Of a stretch of DNA of 17,327 nt, positions 1 to 7,175 are shown in pieces. Position numbers and translations under genes: made by a program. The notes under the pieces are model-generated. The model saw nothing but the letters and a program-made list of their open reading frames with translations. It ran no database searches and was not told the DNA's origin. The stretch is taken from contig CAZKTS010000118.1 of NCBI GenBank assembly GCA_964555735.1, positions 1-17,327 of the forward strand, given 5' to 3'. Position 1 is the first letter of the stretch. Each line of letters opens with the position of its first letter. This stretch comes from CAZKTS01 sp964555735. GTDB taxonomy: Bacteria; Actinomycetota; Acidimicrobiia; IMCC26256; PALSA-555.

Positions 1-129
1 CTCGAGGCGCTCACCGGTCAGCTGTACCTGGTCACCATCGTTGCGGTGCTCGTCAGCCGCATGGCGGTGGGCCCCCGGCCCGCATGGCGTCGCTCACGCG
101 GACGAGCGGCACCGACCGACGACGACTGA
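1..129 (+). CDS. C-terminal fragment of a probable potassium/ion channel
   Basis: The first frame is open from the first base and ends in TGA at 127-129, giving 42 residues of an incomplete gene. The peptide begins LEALTGQLYLVTIVAVLVSRM and continues into a charged Arg/Asp-rich tail. An 'E-A-L-x-G-Q-L-Y-L' stretch leading into a hydrophobic helix is typical of the end of the last transmembrane helix in two-TM potassium channels (Ion_trans_2 type), just after the selectivity filter and pore region. The filter itself lies outside the window. The gene converges on the next one, with 13 bp between their stop codons. The family call rests on one short motif, so an unrelated membrane protein remains possible. 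That it is a real coding tail is likelier than the exact family. Confidence 0.6.
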   Translation, partial: LEALTGQLYLVTIVAVLVSRMAVGPRPAWRRSRGRAAPTDDD

Positions 130-142
130 CGGCTCTGGCGGC

Positions 143-2470
143 CTACGCGTACCCGTTGTTGCGGAGGTAGCGGAGCACGAAGAAGCCGATGATCGGTGGG
201 ATCAAGAAGGTGATCGTGCGGAACGTGAGCACGGTCGCGAGGGCGACGTTGGCGTCGATCCCGAACGCGGTGAGGCCGGCCGTGAGCGCAGCCTCGGTGA
301 CGCCGATTCCCCCTGGCACCGGCGCCACGTTCCCGAGGATCCCGGCACCGAGCTGCACGACGATGAGCTCGGCGAAGCCGAGGTGGGCGCCGAACGCGAG
401 CAGGCAGATGCCGAGCAGCGCGGGATAGATGAGGTTCCCGGCGGTGTCGCCGCCGACGAGGAGCATCCCCTTCTTCGGGTTCCGCAGCACGGCCCAGATG
501 TCGCTGAGCGCCTGGCGGACCGCCGGGACCACCTTGTTGCGCACGCGGGGGATTGCGAGGATCACGCCGATCAGCGCCGCGACCACCGCGATGGTGCCGA
601 GGCTGACGGTGCCGCCGTTGCTGAGGTCGAGGCTCGTCGACGTGAGCGATGCCGCGACCACGAGCAGGATCATCTGGATCAGCCCACCGACGCCGGTGCT
701 CAGCACCATCGCGCTCGCGCCGGACGCCACGGGCACGTCCTGGTGGTGGAGGTAGTCGAGCTGGAGCGCGGTGCCACCGATGCCGTTCGGCGTGATGAGG
801 TTGAGGAACGAGCACGCGACTTGGGTCAGCACCGTCGGGACGAAGGGAAGATCGCGCTTCACGCAGCCCATCAGGGCCGTCGCCCACGAGATCGGCACCA
901 GCGGCCACAGCATCATCGCGAGCGCGGCCCAACCCCACGTCGCGGTCTCGAACTCGTGCTTCACCGACTCGAAGTCGATGTTCTCGAGGCTGGCGGTCGC
1001 GATGACCACCGCCAGGAGGACGCCCGCGAGCATGGCGACGTTCACCAGACTGAGCCGGCGGATCTTCAGCGGAGGGACATCTTCCGCCCCGGTCGCGGCC
1101 TCGATGTCGGCGCGCAGTCCTTTGAGCGTCTTCGACAGGTGCTTGTTGCCCTTGACCGTGAGCGCGGGGAGGGCGGCGGGCTGCACGAACGGGATGAGCT
1201 CGGCGACGCGCTCCTTGCCGAGGACCTTCACCGCGGCCTTGATGGCGCGATCGTTGCCGACACGCAGCGCGGTGGCGGCGAGGAACGAGGCGCTGTCGCG
1301 ATCGAGCCAGTGCGACTCTGCGTTCGCGTTCGCGCGGCTGAAGTCGACGAGGGCCACCTTGGTGCCATCGACCATGAAGTGGTGCTCGTCGAGGCATCCG
1401 TGGCTGATGCCGGCCGTGTGGAGCGCGCGCACCTGGCGCCACGCCGCAGCGAGCACCGCGTCGGTGACGGCAGTGTCGGCGACCCGGTCCAACGGGCGCC
1501 CCGGCGGCTCGGTGATCACGAGGAGCGCGGCCTCGGGGCCGGCGAGACCGGTGGTGACCACCCGCGGCGCCGCGACCTTCGCCCGGTCGGCGAGCATCAG
1601 GGCGTAGGCGATGTGCTCCACCTGCTGGATGCGGCTCCCGAAGACCGGGAGACCGGGCTCCCGGTACATGATCCGGTGCCAGACCTTCGCCGCGAGCTGG
1701 CCGTCGCGCTGGTCCCGACCGAACGCGTCCACGCGCACGTGCTCACCGGATCGGAGGGTCACGTCCATCGCGGCCGCGCGCGGCACGACGTCATCGGCGT
1801 GGCGCAGCGAACGGACGTCGACGCCGAGCTCGGTCAGGGCGTCGCGGACCTCGTCGAGCGAAGGCCGACCACCCGGAGCACCCAACGCGGCGAGCACGGC
1901 GCCGGCGACCGCGAGCCCGAGGAACAGGCCGCCCGCGGTGTCCGACGGGTACGCGACCCCGAGGTACATGACCGACAGCAGGACCCCCACGACGAGGAGG
2001 CCGCACAGCCGACGGAGCGGTCGGACCACGTAGGGGGCGAGCACCAGGGCGAGCGCGGTGGCGACCGCCGCGCTGCTCGACAGGAAGATGGGGCCGTCGC
2101 CCACGCGCACATGGACCGCCGCACCACTGATGTCGTGGGGCTCGGCCAGCGCCTGGATGCCGATCGCGAGGAGCCAGGCGCCGGCTCCGGCGAGCCCGAC
2201 GCGGAGCGCCATGGGCCAGCGTCGGAAGAGCGCCGCCGCAAGGGTCAGGACGACGACGGCCCAGACGGAGCCGAAGGCCTCGAACGCCGTCGCGACACCC
2301 TCGAGGCTGTTGGGCAGGTCGTTGACGACCCGGAAGAGGTTGGTGTCGAGGCTCGAGACGCCCTGCGCCCAGAGCGCCGCCATCGCGAGGCCGAGCGCGC
2401 CGACGCCGAGCCGCACGAGATCGGTCGGCCGTCGTTCGGGCCGTTCGTTCGGAGGGCGGATCCAGGGCAC
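143..2470 (-). CDS. Fusion membrane protein: degenerate PAP2-like + pseudokinase-like + UPF0104/LPG synthase TM domain
   Basis: 775 residues from GTG at 2470, chosen because TACGGT lies 7 nt upstream (leaderless geometry) and no Shine-Dalgarno site is visible. Three regions can be seen. Residues about 20-195 form 5-6 membrane segments resembling a PAP2 phosphatase: FLSSSAA (129-135) stands where PSGH-type motif 2 would be, and YLGVAYPSD (169-177) where the 'GxHxPxD' motif 3 would be, so both expected histidines are absent. Residues about 220-460 resemble an APH/RIO-type kinase: AAKVW (K262), HGCLDEHHF (357-365) and VDFSRA (375-380). The expected catalytic Asp is Cys359, while the DFG-like Asp376 remains. 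Residues about 470-770 match the UPF0104/lysylphosphatidylglycerol synthase transmembrane family, with PNGIGG (561-566) and PVPGGIGVTEAAL (717-729). The family is associated with lipid flipping or membrane-lipid modification. No C-terminal aminoacyl-transferase domain is present, so Lys-PG synthesis is not implied. Substrate unknown. Confidence 0.85.
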   Translation of the reverse strand: MPWIRPPNERPERRPTDLVRLGVGALGLAMAALWAQGVSSLDTNLFRVVNDLPNSLEGVATAFEAFGSVWAVVVLTLAAALFRRWPMALRVGLAGAGAWLLAIGIQALAEPHDISGAAVHVRVGDGPIFLSSSAAVATALALVLAPYVVRPLRRLCGLLVVGVLLSVMYLGVAYPSDTAGGLFLGLAVAGAVLAALGAPGGRPSLDEVRDALTELGVDVRSLRHADDVVPRAAAMDVTLRSGEHVRVDAFGRDQRDGQLAAKVWHRIMYREPGLPVFGSRIQQVEHIAYALMLADRAKVAAPRVVTTGLAGPEAALLVITEPPGRPLDRVADTAVTDAVLAAAWRQVRALHTAGISHGCLDEHHFMVDGTKVALVDFSRANANAESHWLDRDSASFLAATALRVGNDRAIKAAVKVLGKERVAELIPFVQPAALPALTVKGNKHLSKTLKGLRADIEAATGAEDVPPLKIRRLSLVNVAMLAGVLLAVVIATASLENIDFESVKHEFETATWGWAALAMMLWPLVPISWATALMGCVKRDLPFVPTVLTQVACSFLNLITPNGIGGTALQLDYLHHQDVPVASGASAMVLSTGVGGLIQMILLVVAASLTSTSLDLSNGGTVSLGTIAVVAALIGVILAIPRVRNKVVPAVRQALSDIWAVLRNPKKGMLLVGGDTAGNLIYPALLGICLLAFGAHLGFAELIVVQLGAGILGNVAPVPGGIGVTEAALTAGLTAFGIDANVALATVLTFRTITFLIPPIIGFFVLRYLRNNGYA

Positions 2471-2477
2471 GGGCGGC

Positions 2478-2483
2478 ACCGTA
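2478..2483 (-). promoter_or_regulatory. Candidate -10 box (TACGGT) for the UPF0104 fusion gene
   Basis: Read on the minus strand, TACGGT lies exactly 7 nt before the GTG at 2470. It fits TANNNT and the spacing seen at leaderless actinobacterial transcripts. No convincing -35 element is visible. It supports transcription separate from the upstream exporter gene, which ends 67 bp away, and supports GTG 2470 over the in-frame GTG at 2479, which overlaps the box. Confidence 0.4.
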
Positions 2484-2537
2484 CGTGGTTTCGCCGGGCG
2501 GCGTATCACCCGATCCGGACGACTCTGGCGTGCGAGA

Positions 2538-4148
2538 TCAGGAGGAGGCGGCGGCCGCCCGAACGTCGGTGTCGTGGTACTCCTCGAGCAGCTCCTGTTC
2601 GCGCTGGTGCCGGGGGAACAGGAAGAACACGACCGCGGCGCCCACGAGGATCGCCACGATCCCCGCGAGGTAGGCCCAGTCGGCGCCGTCGAGGAACGAG
2701 GTCTTCGCCGCGCTGACGATCTGCTTCGAGTACTGCGGATACTGCTGTGCGGTGTTGGCCGCGCTCGAGAACGACTTGGTGAGCTCGCTCTGGACGTCGG
2801 TGCTGATCTGGCTCGCCTGGGGGTTGCCACTGATCTGCTTCGCGAACGACGCGGCGTAGCCCGCGGTGAGCAGGGCGCCGAGGATCGACTGCATGATCGC
2901 CCCACCGAGGTCACGCTGGAGGTCGGCGGTGCCCGACGCCATGCCGGCCCGCTGCACCGGCACCGAGCCGGTGAGCGAGTGCGAGGCCGGTGTACCGGCG
3001 AAGCCGACGCCGATGCCGACGAGGGCGTACGCGAGCCCCACCTTCCAGTACGGGATGCCGTCGTTCCACAGCACGAGCATCGCGAGGAAGCCGAGACCAC
3101 AGAACACGTACCCGAGCAAGAGTGTGAAGCGCGCGCCGCGTGCCTCGACGAGCTTCGCGGAGCGCGGCGCGACGAACACCATGAGGATCGCCGCGGGCAG
3201 GATGGACGCGCCCGCCTCGAGGGTGTCGTAGCCGAGAACGTTCTGCAGGAACTGCTGACCGATGAACATCGCCGCCATCAGGGACCCGAACACGATGATG
3301 CCGGCGACCGCGGCCACCCAGAAGATCCGGCGGGCCGCGACCTTCAGGTCGTAGAGAGGGTTGCGGGCCCGCCGCTGGCGGATCACGAACACGACGATGA
3401 ACGCGATCGCGACGATGAGCACCGAGACCGCCGCGGTTGCCTTGTCGGGCACCGCGAGGAAGTTGATGCCCAGGACGAGCGCCGCGATCATCACGACCGA
3501 CACGATGCCGCCGAAGTTGTCGACCGGCTCGGTGGTCTCGTTGACGTGGCTCGGCACGAAGCGCAGCGCCAGGACGAGCGCGACCGCGGCAAGCGGCAGC
3601 GTGAGCAGGAACACCGAGCCCCACCAGTAGTGCTCGAGGATCGCGCCCGACGCGAGCGGCCCGAGCGCGGCGATCGCGCCGCCGATCGCCGACCAGAGCG
3701 CGATGGCCTTCGTGCGCGCGGGGCCCGACCAGAGCGCGGTGATGAGCGCCAGGGTGGTGGGGAAGGCCATGCCGGCCGAGATGCCGCCGATGAGGCGAGC
3801 GAGGATCAGGACCTCGATCGATCCGGCCCACGCGGCGAGCAGACACGCAGGGATCGAGAGCCCGATGCCGAGGACGAGCATCATCTTGCGGCCGTATCGG
3901 TCGCCGAGCGCGCCGAGGTACAGCACCGACGCCGCGAGGCCCAGCGAGTAGCCGACCGCGACCAGGTTCAGCGCGGTCTGGGAGGCGTCGAACGCCTTCC
4001 CGATGTCGGGGAGTGCGACGTTGGCGACGGCGAGGTTCAGGTTCGCGACCGCCGCCACCAGGATCAGCGCGAGGAGGACCAACGGTGCTCGATCCGGGCC
4101 GGTCGAGGCCTCGGCGTTCGCGGCTCCGGGTGCAGCGGGGCTGGTCAC
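2538..4148 (-). CDS. MFS transporter, DHA2 (EmrB/QacA) family, 14 TM
   Basis: 536 residues from GTG at 4148. Members of this family are proton-driven exporters of drugs, dyes or metabolites in the cytoplasmic membrane. The sequence shows NVALPDIGKAF (43-53), the usual DHA2 pattern after TM1, and motif A GALGDRYGRK (79-88) between TM2 and TM3. A motif-C-like LGPLASGAI follows in TM5. About 14 hydrophobic segments can be counted. A long polar Gln/Ser-rich loop (roughly residues 430-490) before the last helix matches the extracytoplasmic loop common in 14-TM exporters. The start is supported by TAGTGT 7 nt upstream and by the lack of any Shine-Dalgarno site. It is divergent from the LuxR/MalT-type regulator, whose promoter region it shares, so regulation by that protein is an inference worth testing. 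The substrate cannot be told from sequence. Confidence 0.93.
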   Translation of the reverse strand: MTSPAAPGAANAEASTGPDRAPLVLLALILVAAVANLNLAVANVALPDIGKAFDASQTALNLVAVGYSLGLAASVLYLGALGDRYGRKMMLVLGIGLSIPACLLAAWAGSIEVLILARLIGGISAGMAFPTTLALITALWSGPARTKAIALWSAIGGAIAALGPLASGAILEHYWWGSVFLLTLPLAAVALVLALRFVPSHVNETTEPVDNFGGIVSVVMIAALVLGINFLAVPDKATAAVSVLIVAIAFIVVFVIRQRRARNPLYDLKVAARRIFWVAAVAGIIVFGSLMAAMFIGQQFLQNVLGYDTLEAGASILPAAILMVFVAPRSAKLVEARGARFTLLLGYVFCGLGFLAMLVLWNDGIPYWKVGLAYALVGIGVGFAGTPASHSLTGSVPVQRAGMASGTADLQRDLGGAIMQSILGALLTAGYAASFAKQISGNPQASQISTDVQSELTKSFSSAANTAQQYPQYSKQIVSAAKTSFLDGADWAYLAGIVAILVGAAVVFFLFPRHQREQELLEEYHDTDVRAAAASS

Positions 4149-4155
4149 CGGCGGG

Positions 4156-4161
4156 ACACTA
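4156..4161 (-). promoter_or_regulatory. Candidate -10 box (TAGTGT) for the DHA2 exporter
   Basis: On the minus strand TAGTGT lies 7 nt before the GTG at 4148, the position expected for a leaderless transcript starting at or next to the start codon. No recognisable -35 hexamer is seen. Confidence 0.4.
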
Positions 4162-4180
4162 CGCCGTGGAGGCCCAGACG

Positions 4181-4202
4181 ATCATCACCCCTCACGGATG
4201 AT
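4181..4202. promoter_or_regulatory. Inverted repeat between the divergent promoters (possible operator)
   Basis: ATCATC (4181-4186) and GATGAT (4197-4202) are perfect 6-bp inverted half-sites separated by 10 bp, so their centres are 16 bp apart. The element lies between the two candidate -10 boxes, centred about 43 bp upstream of the exporter start and about 69 bp upstream of the regulator start. That position suits a shared operator. Six-base arms can arise by chance, so confidence is low. Confidence 0.25.
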
Positions 4203-4248
4203 GCGGACGCGTCGGCGGCCCGGCTGCGGATCCGGCGGGGACCGTCGA

Positions 4249-4254
4249 TAGCCT
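4249..4254 (+). promoter_or_regulatory. Candidate -10 box (TAGCCT) for the LuxR/MalT-type regulator
   Basis: TAGCCT lies 6 nt before the GTG at 4261 and no Shine-Dalgarno sequence is present, which suggests a leaderless mRNA. The same GTCGATA context occurs at the 14699 promoter. The position favours GTG 4261 over the in-frame GTG at 4339. Confidence 0.4.
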
Positions 4255-4260
4255 CGGCCC

Positions 4261-6534
4261 GTGACCTTCTCGGGGGCGACCGAGACGGCCGATGCCGAGG
4301 TCGGACGTGAGCACTCCCCACGTCCGACCCTCGACGCGGTGCCGTTCGAGACCAAGCTGCGGGCGCCGACCGATCGGGTCGGTCTCGTGGAGCGACCGCG
4401 ACTCGAGGGGCGCCTCGACGAGGCCGTCGAGGCGGTGGTGCTGGTCTCCGCGCCCGCCGGCTTCGGCAAGACGACGCTCGGGGCCCGATGGGTCGGTCGC
4501 GCCGCGGCGGCCGGGCGGCGCGTGGCCTGGCTGTCGTTGTCGGAGAGCGACAACGACCCTGCCGTCCTCCGCACCTATTTCGCGCACGCTCTCGACGCGC
4601 TGTGGCCCGTCGAAGGCCGCTTCGCCGACCTCGCGACGTCGCAGGCCGACCTCGCCTCGGTCCTCCTGCCGCGGCTCGGCCGCGCGTACGCCGCGATCGG
4701 CGCGCCCTCCGTGCTCGTCCTCGACGACGTCCACGTGCTGCGCTCGGCCGCCTCGCTCTCGATCCTGCGGGTGCTCACTGCGCACGTCCCGCCGGGATCG
4801 CACCTCGTGCTGCTCGGTCGGCGCGACCCGGAGCTTCCGGTGTCGCGCATGCTCGCGCAGGGGCAGCTCCTCCGCCTCGACCGTGCCGACCTCGCGATGT
4901 CGCCCGCCGAAGCGGAAGCGCTCCTCGTCGCCGCCGGCGTTCCCGCCGACCATCGCCGCTCGGAGGAGGTCGTCGAGCGGGCGGACGGCTGGCCCGCGGG
5001 CATCTACCTCGCCGCACTGGCGTTGCGGGACGGCGCGGATGCCGTCACCGGCAGCATCGGCGAGTCGTCGATGGCCGGCTACCTCCACGACGAGGTCCTG
5101 ACCCGCCTGGCATCCGACGAGGTCGAGTTCCTGGTCAGCACGTCGGTGCTGCCCCGCCTGTCCGGCCCGCTGTGCGACGCGGTGCTCGCGCGCGGTAACT
5201 CGGCGGCCCGCCTTGCGGATCTCGAGCGGCGCAACCTGTTCGTGATCCCGCTCGACGCGGACGGGGCCTGGTTCCGCTACCACCACGCGTTCCAGGCGAC
5301 GCTGCTCGGCGAGCTGCGGCGACGCGCGCCGGAGCAGGAGCCCGAGCTCCGACGTCGCGCGTCGGCCTGGTTCGCCGAACGTGGCCTCCACGACGACGCG
5401 GTGCAGCAGGCCCTGGGCGCGGGGGACCTCGCTCGGTTCGACGAGCTGGTGTGGACGGTCGCGCCGGCGCTGCTCGGGTCGGGACGGAACGGCACCGTGG
5501 AGCGTTGGCTCGAGCCCCTCTCGCGGGAGGAGATCGAGGCGCGGCCGGCGCTCGCGGTCACGGCCGCATGGTCGGCGCTCACGATCGGTGAGACGGAGGC
5601 GATCGACGGGTGGCTCGCCGCGGCGGAGCGGGCCGACGAGGCGGCCCAGCTCCCGGACGGCACACCGGTGGCGGCAGCCGTCGCGCTCCTGCGCGCCCTC
5701 GTCGCAAGGAACGGGGCTGCGCGCGCCCGCGATGACGCGGCCACGTCGTTCCGCCTGGATCGCCCGGCGAGCTTGTACCGCGCGATCTCGAGCTTGATCG
5801 ACGGCTCGACGCGGCTGGTCCTCGGCGACCGCACGGGCGCCCGCGAGCGGCTGCACACGAGCGTCCACATCGCAGGGGAGCTCTTGCCGTCGACCCGGGC
5901 GATCGGCCTCGCCGAGCTCGCCCTGCTGGCGATCGAAGACGACGACTGGATGGAGGCCGCCCGGCTGTCGCGACGGGGGATGAGTGCCAACGAGTCGAAC
6001 AGCCTGCACGAGCGGCCGGCGCAGGTCACCGTCTTCGCCGTCGCGGCGCTCGTTGCTGCCCATGACGGCAATGCCGGCGAGGCGCGGCGCTGCGCGAAGC
6101 ACGCGGTGTTCCTGCTCGACATGCTCGTCGGGATCAGCCCGTGGCAGGCGCTGCAAGCGCGGTGCGTCCTGGCCGATGCCACGCTTCGACTGGGCGATGT
6201 CGACCTCGCGCGAGCCCTCCTCGACGAGGCCGATCGGATGATCGCGCGCGACCCGGACCCGGGCCGTCTGGCTGACGATGCTGCACGCCTGCGCAGCAGG
6301 CTCGAGTCCGCTTCGGTGCCGCTGGGAGCTTCGGTGACGCCGCTGACGCAGGCCGAGATGCGCGTGCTGCGCTACCTGCCGACGCACCTCAGCTTCGGCG
6401 AGATCGCCGCGGAGCTCTTCGTGTCCCGCAACACGGTGAAGACCCAGGCCATCGCCATCTACCGCAAGCTCGGGGTCTCGTCGCGCTCTGCGGCCGTCCA
6501 GGTGGCGCGCGACATGGGGATCGTCGAGGACTAG
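4261..6534 (+). CDS. LuxR-family transcriptional regulator, MalT/LAL type (STAND ATPase)
   Basis: 757 residues. Large ATP-binding LuxR regulators (MalT-like) are STAND ATPases that switch between resting and multimeric active states on binding an inducer. The N-terminal region has 'FETKLRAP' (29-36), typical of the MalT start, a Walker A APAGFGKTT (64-72) and a Walker B VLVLDDVH (151-158). A winged-helix-like region follows, then a long helical middle (about 340-680) resembling the TPR-like sensor part of MalT. The C-terminus holds a LuxR helix-turn-helix (695-750) with LTQAEMRVLRYL, EIAAELFVSRNTVKTQ and YRKLGVSSRS. Length is slightly below MalT (about 900). The GTG start is backed by TAGCCT 6 nt upstream; GTG 4339 would still keep the Walker A motif. 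It is divergent from the DHA2 exporter, and this gene ends 20 bp before a hairpin. Targets and inducer are unknown; the exporter and the two downstream stress-like genes are candidates. Confidence 0.93.
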   Translation: MTFSGATETADAEVGREHSPRPTLDAVPFETKLRAPTDRVGLVERPRLEGRLDEAVEAVVLVSAPAGFGKTTLGARWVGRAAAAGRRVAWLSLSESDNDPAVLRTYFAHALDALWPVEGRFADLATSQADLASVLLPRLGRAYAAIGAPSVLVLDDVHVLRSAASLSILRVLTAHVPPGSHLVLLGRRDPELPVSRMLAQGQLLRLDRADLAMSPAEAEALLVAAGVPADHRRSEEVVERADGWPAGIYLAALALRDGADAVTGSIGESSMAGYLHDEVLTRLASDEVEFLVSTSVLPRLSGPLCDAVLARGNSAARLADLERRNLFVIPLDADGAWFRYHHAFQATLLGELRRRAPEQEPELRRRASAWFAERGLHDDAVQQALGAGDLARFDELVWTVAPALLGSGRNGTVERWLEPLSREEIEARPALAVTAAWSALTIGETEAIDGWLAAAERADEAAQLPDGTPVAAAVALLRALVARNGAARARDDAATSFRLDRPASLYRAISSLIDGSTRLVLGDRTGARERLHTSVHIAGELLPSTRAIGLAELALLAIEDDDWMEAARLSRRGMSANESNSLHERPAQVTVFAVAALVAAHDGNAGEARRCAKHAVFLLDMLVGISPWQALQARCVLADATLRLGDVDLARALLDEADRMIARDPDPGRLADDAARLRSRLESASVPLGASVTPLTQAEMRVLRYLPTHLSFGEIAAELFVSRNTVKTQAIAIYRKLGVSSRSAAVQVARDMGIVED

Positions 6535-6554
6535 CGCCGCCCTCCGTGACGCCA

Positions 6555-6573
6555 ATCACCCTGGCCGGGTGAT
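6555..6573. terminator. Hairpin after the regulator gene (terminator or operator)
   Basis: ATCACCC (6555-6561) and GGGTGAT (6567-6573) form a perfect 7-bp stem around the 5-nt loop TGGCC, beginning 20 bp after the regulator stop codon. No T-run follows, so termination would be of the U-less kind often proposed in actinobacteria. Its symmetry and position upstream of the next gene also allow an operator role. A GCC-repeat stretch (about 6577-6592) follows directly. Confidence 0.35.
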
Positions 6574-6643
6574 GTGCCGCCGCCGCCGCCGGCGTTTGGA
6601 TGGCTCTGGGGTGGGAGCCCAGGGATGCCCATCCGACTCGGAC

Positions 6644-6650
6644 GGAGGAG
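6644..6650 (+). promoter_or_regulatory. Shine-Dalgarno site setting the start at 6656
   Basis: GGAGGAG ends 5 nt before ATG 6656. It is one of the strongest ribosome binding sites in the window and rules out the longer frame starting at 6569. Confidence 0.7.
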
Positions 6651-6655
6651 CTGCC

Positions 6656-7132
6656 ATGGGGCTGTTCAGGCGCCGGGACAACGGCGAGTCCTCAAGACAT
6701 TCGACGACGAACGCGGCGCGCGCCGCCACGTTGATCCGGGGCATCGAGGCCAGCGTGACCGGCGACACCCGTGCGATCGCCGACATCTACACCGATGAGG
6801 TCGCGGGATGGTCCCCGACGCTCGCGGTGTCGTCGGCCGCCGAGCTCGCGGTCGAGCTCGAGGACCGCGTGGGCGCGTTCACCGACGTCGACCTCGACCT
6901 GACGCCGCTCGACGTCGGCGGGGATCGCGCGTGCGTGGAGTGGGTGGCCCATGCGACCCACTCCGGTCCGGTCGCGATCGACGACGACGTCGTGCTCGGT
7001 CCGACCGGCGTGCGGCTCTCGCTGCGTGGCGTGACCGTCGCCGAGTTCGACGGCGATCGCATCCGATCGTTCCGTCAGTACTGGGACGAGGTCGAGCTGC
7101 TCGAGCAGCTGGGCCTGCGCCCGGGTGACTGA
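6656..7132 (+). CDS. SnoaL-like / NTF2-fold protein
   Basis: 158 residues, likely cytoplasmic, with no signal peptide or membrane segment. After a basic, Ser-rich N-terminus (MGLFRRRDNGESSRHS) the sequence follows the SnoaL-like pattern. A helix 'IRGIEASVTGDTRAIADIYTDEVAGWSPT' type segment leads into alternating short strands with 'VDLDLTPLDVGGDRACVEWVA', and the end 'VAEFDGDRIRSFRQYWDEVELLEQLGL' is characteristic of these domains. The fold is used by small cyclases, ketosteroid isomerase relatives and many proteins of unknown role, so no reaction can be assigned. The start is set by GGAGGAG just upstream. The DUF7144 membrane gene follows after 43 bp with its own Shine-Dalgarno site, suggesting a two-gene unit ending at the hairpin at 7597-7626. 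Confidence 0.82.
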   Translation: MGLFRRRDNGESSRHSTTNAARAATLIRGIEASVTGDTRAIADIYTDEVAGWSPTLAVSSAAELAVELEDRVGAFTDVDLDLTPLDVGGDRACVEWVAHATHSGPVAIDDDVVLGPTGVRLSLRGVTVAEFDGDRIRSFRQYWDEVELLEQLGLRPGD

Positions 7133-7161
7133 GGGCGAGCACCGGCTCGTCCCGTGGCAGA

Positions 7162-7167
7162 GGGGAG
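7162..7167 (+). promoter_or_regulatory. Shine-Dalgarno site setting the start at 7176
   Basis: GGGGAG ends 8 nt before ATG 7176. It supports this start over the upstream in-frame GTG-type start at 7125 that overlaps the preceding gene. Confidence 0.55.
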
Positions 7168-7175
7168 ACGAAACC

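Noticed and set aside
41..2716. An 891-codon + strand frame opposite the UPF0104 fusion gene
   Set aside because: Its translation is low-complexity and charged (DDHRDQ-rich), whereas the opposite strand encodes clear membrane helices and conserved motifs.
2471..3100. N-terminal extension of the UPF0104 fusion frame to 985 residues
   Set aside because: The extension overlaps the 3' end of the DHA2 exporter gene and encodes Arg/Ser/Pro-rich sequence. GTG 2470 has a well-placed -10 box.
4192..6555. A 787-codon open frame on the minus strand opposite the LuxR/MalT-type gene, and similar long frames opposite or overlapping the other genes
   Set aside because: They are Arg/Asp/Glu/His-rich with no family motifs, mirror the G/C third-position bias of the true genes, and lack start signals. 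They are shadows of real coding sequence.
6577..6592. GCC-rich trinucleotide run as a functional repeat
   Set aside because: It has only about five units in a very GC-rich genome and no sign of variation or function.
6594..6614. Alternative sigma factor (SigB/F-like, GTTT...GGGT) promoter upstream of the SnoaL-DUF7144 pair
   Set aside because: GTTT and GGGTGG are present, but the 11-nt spacing is too short for the usual consensus and the -10 half is a poor match.
6569..6655. N-terminal extension of the SnoaL-like protein
   Set aside because: It encodes a run of arginines from the GCC-repeat stretch, and the strong Shine-Dalgarno site at 6644-6650 points to ATG 6656.
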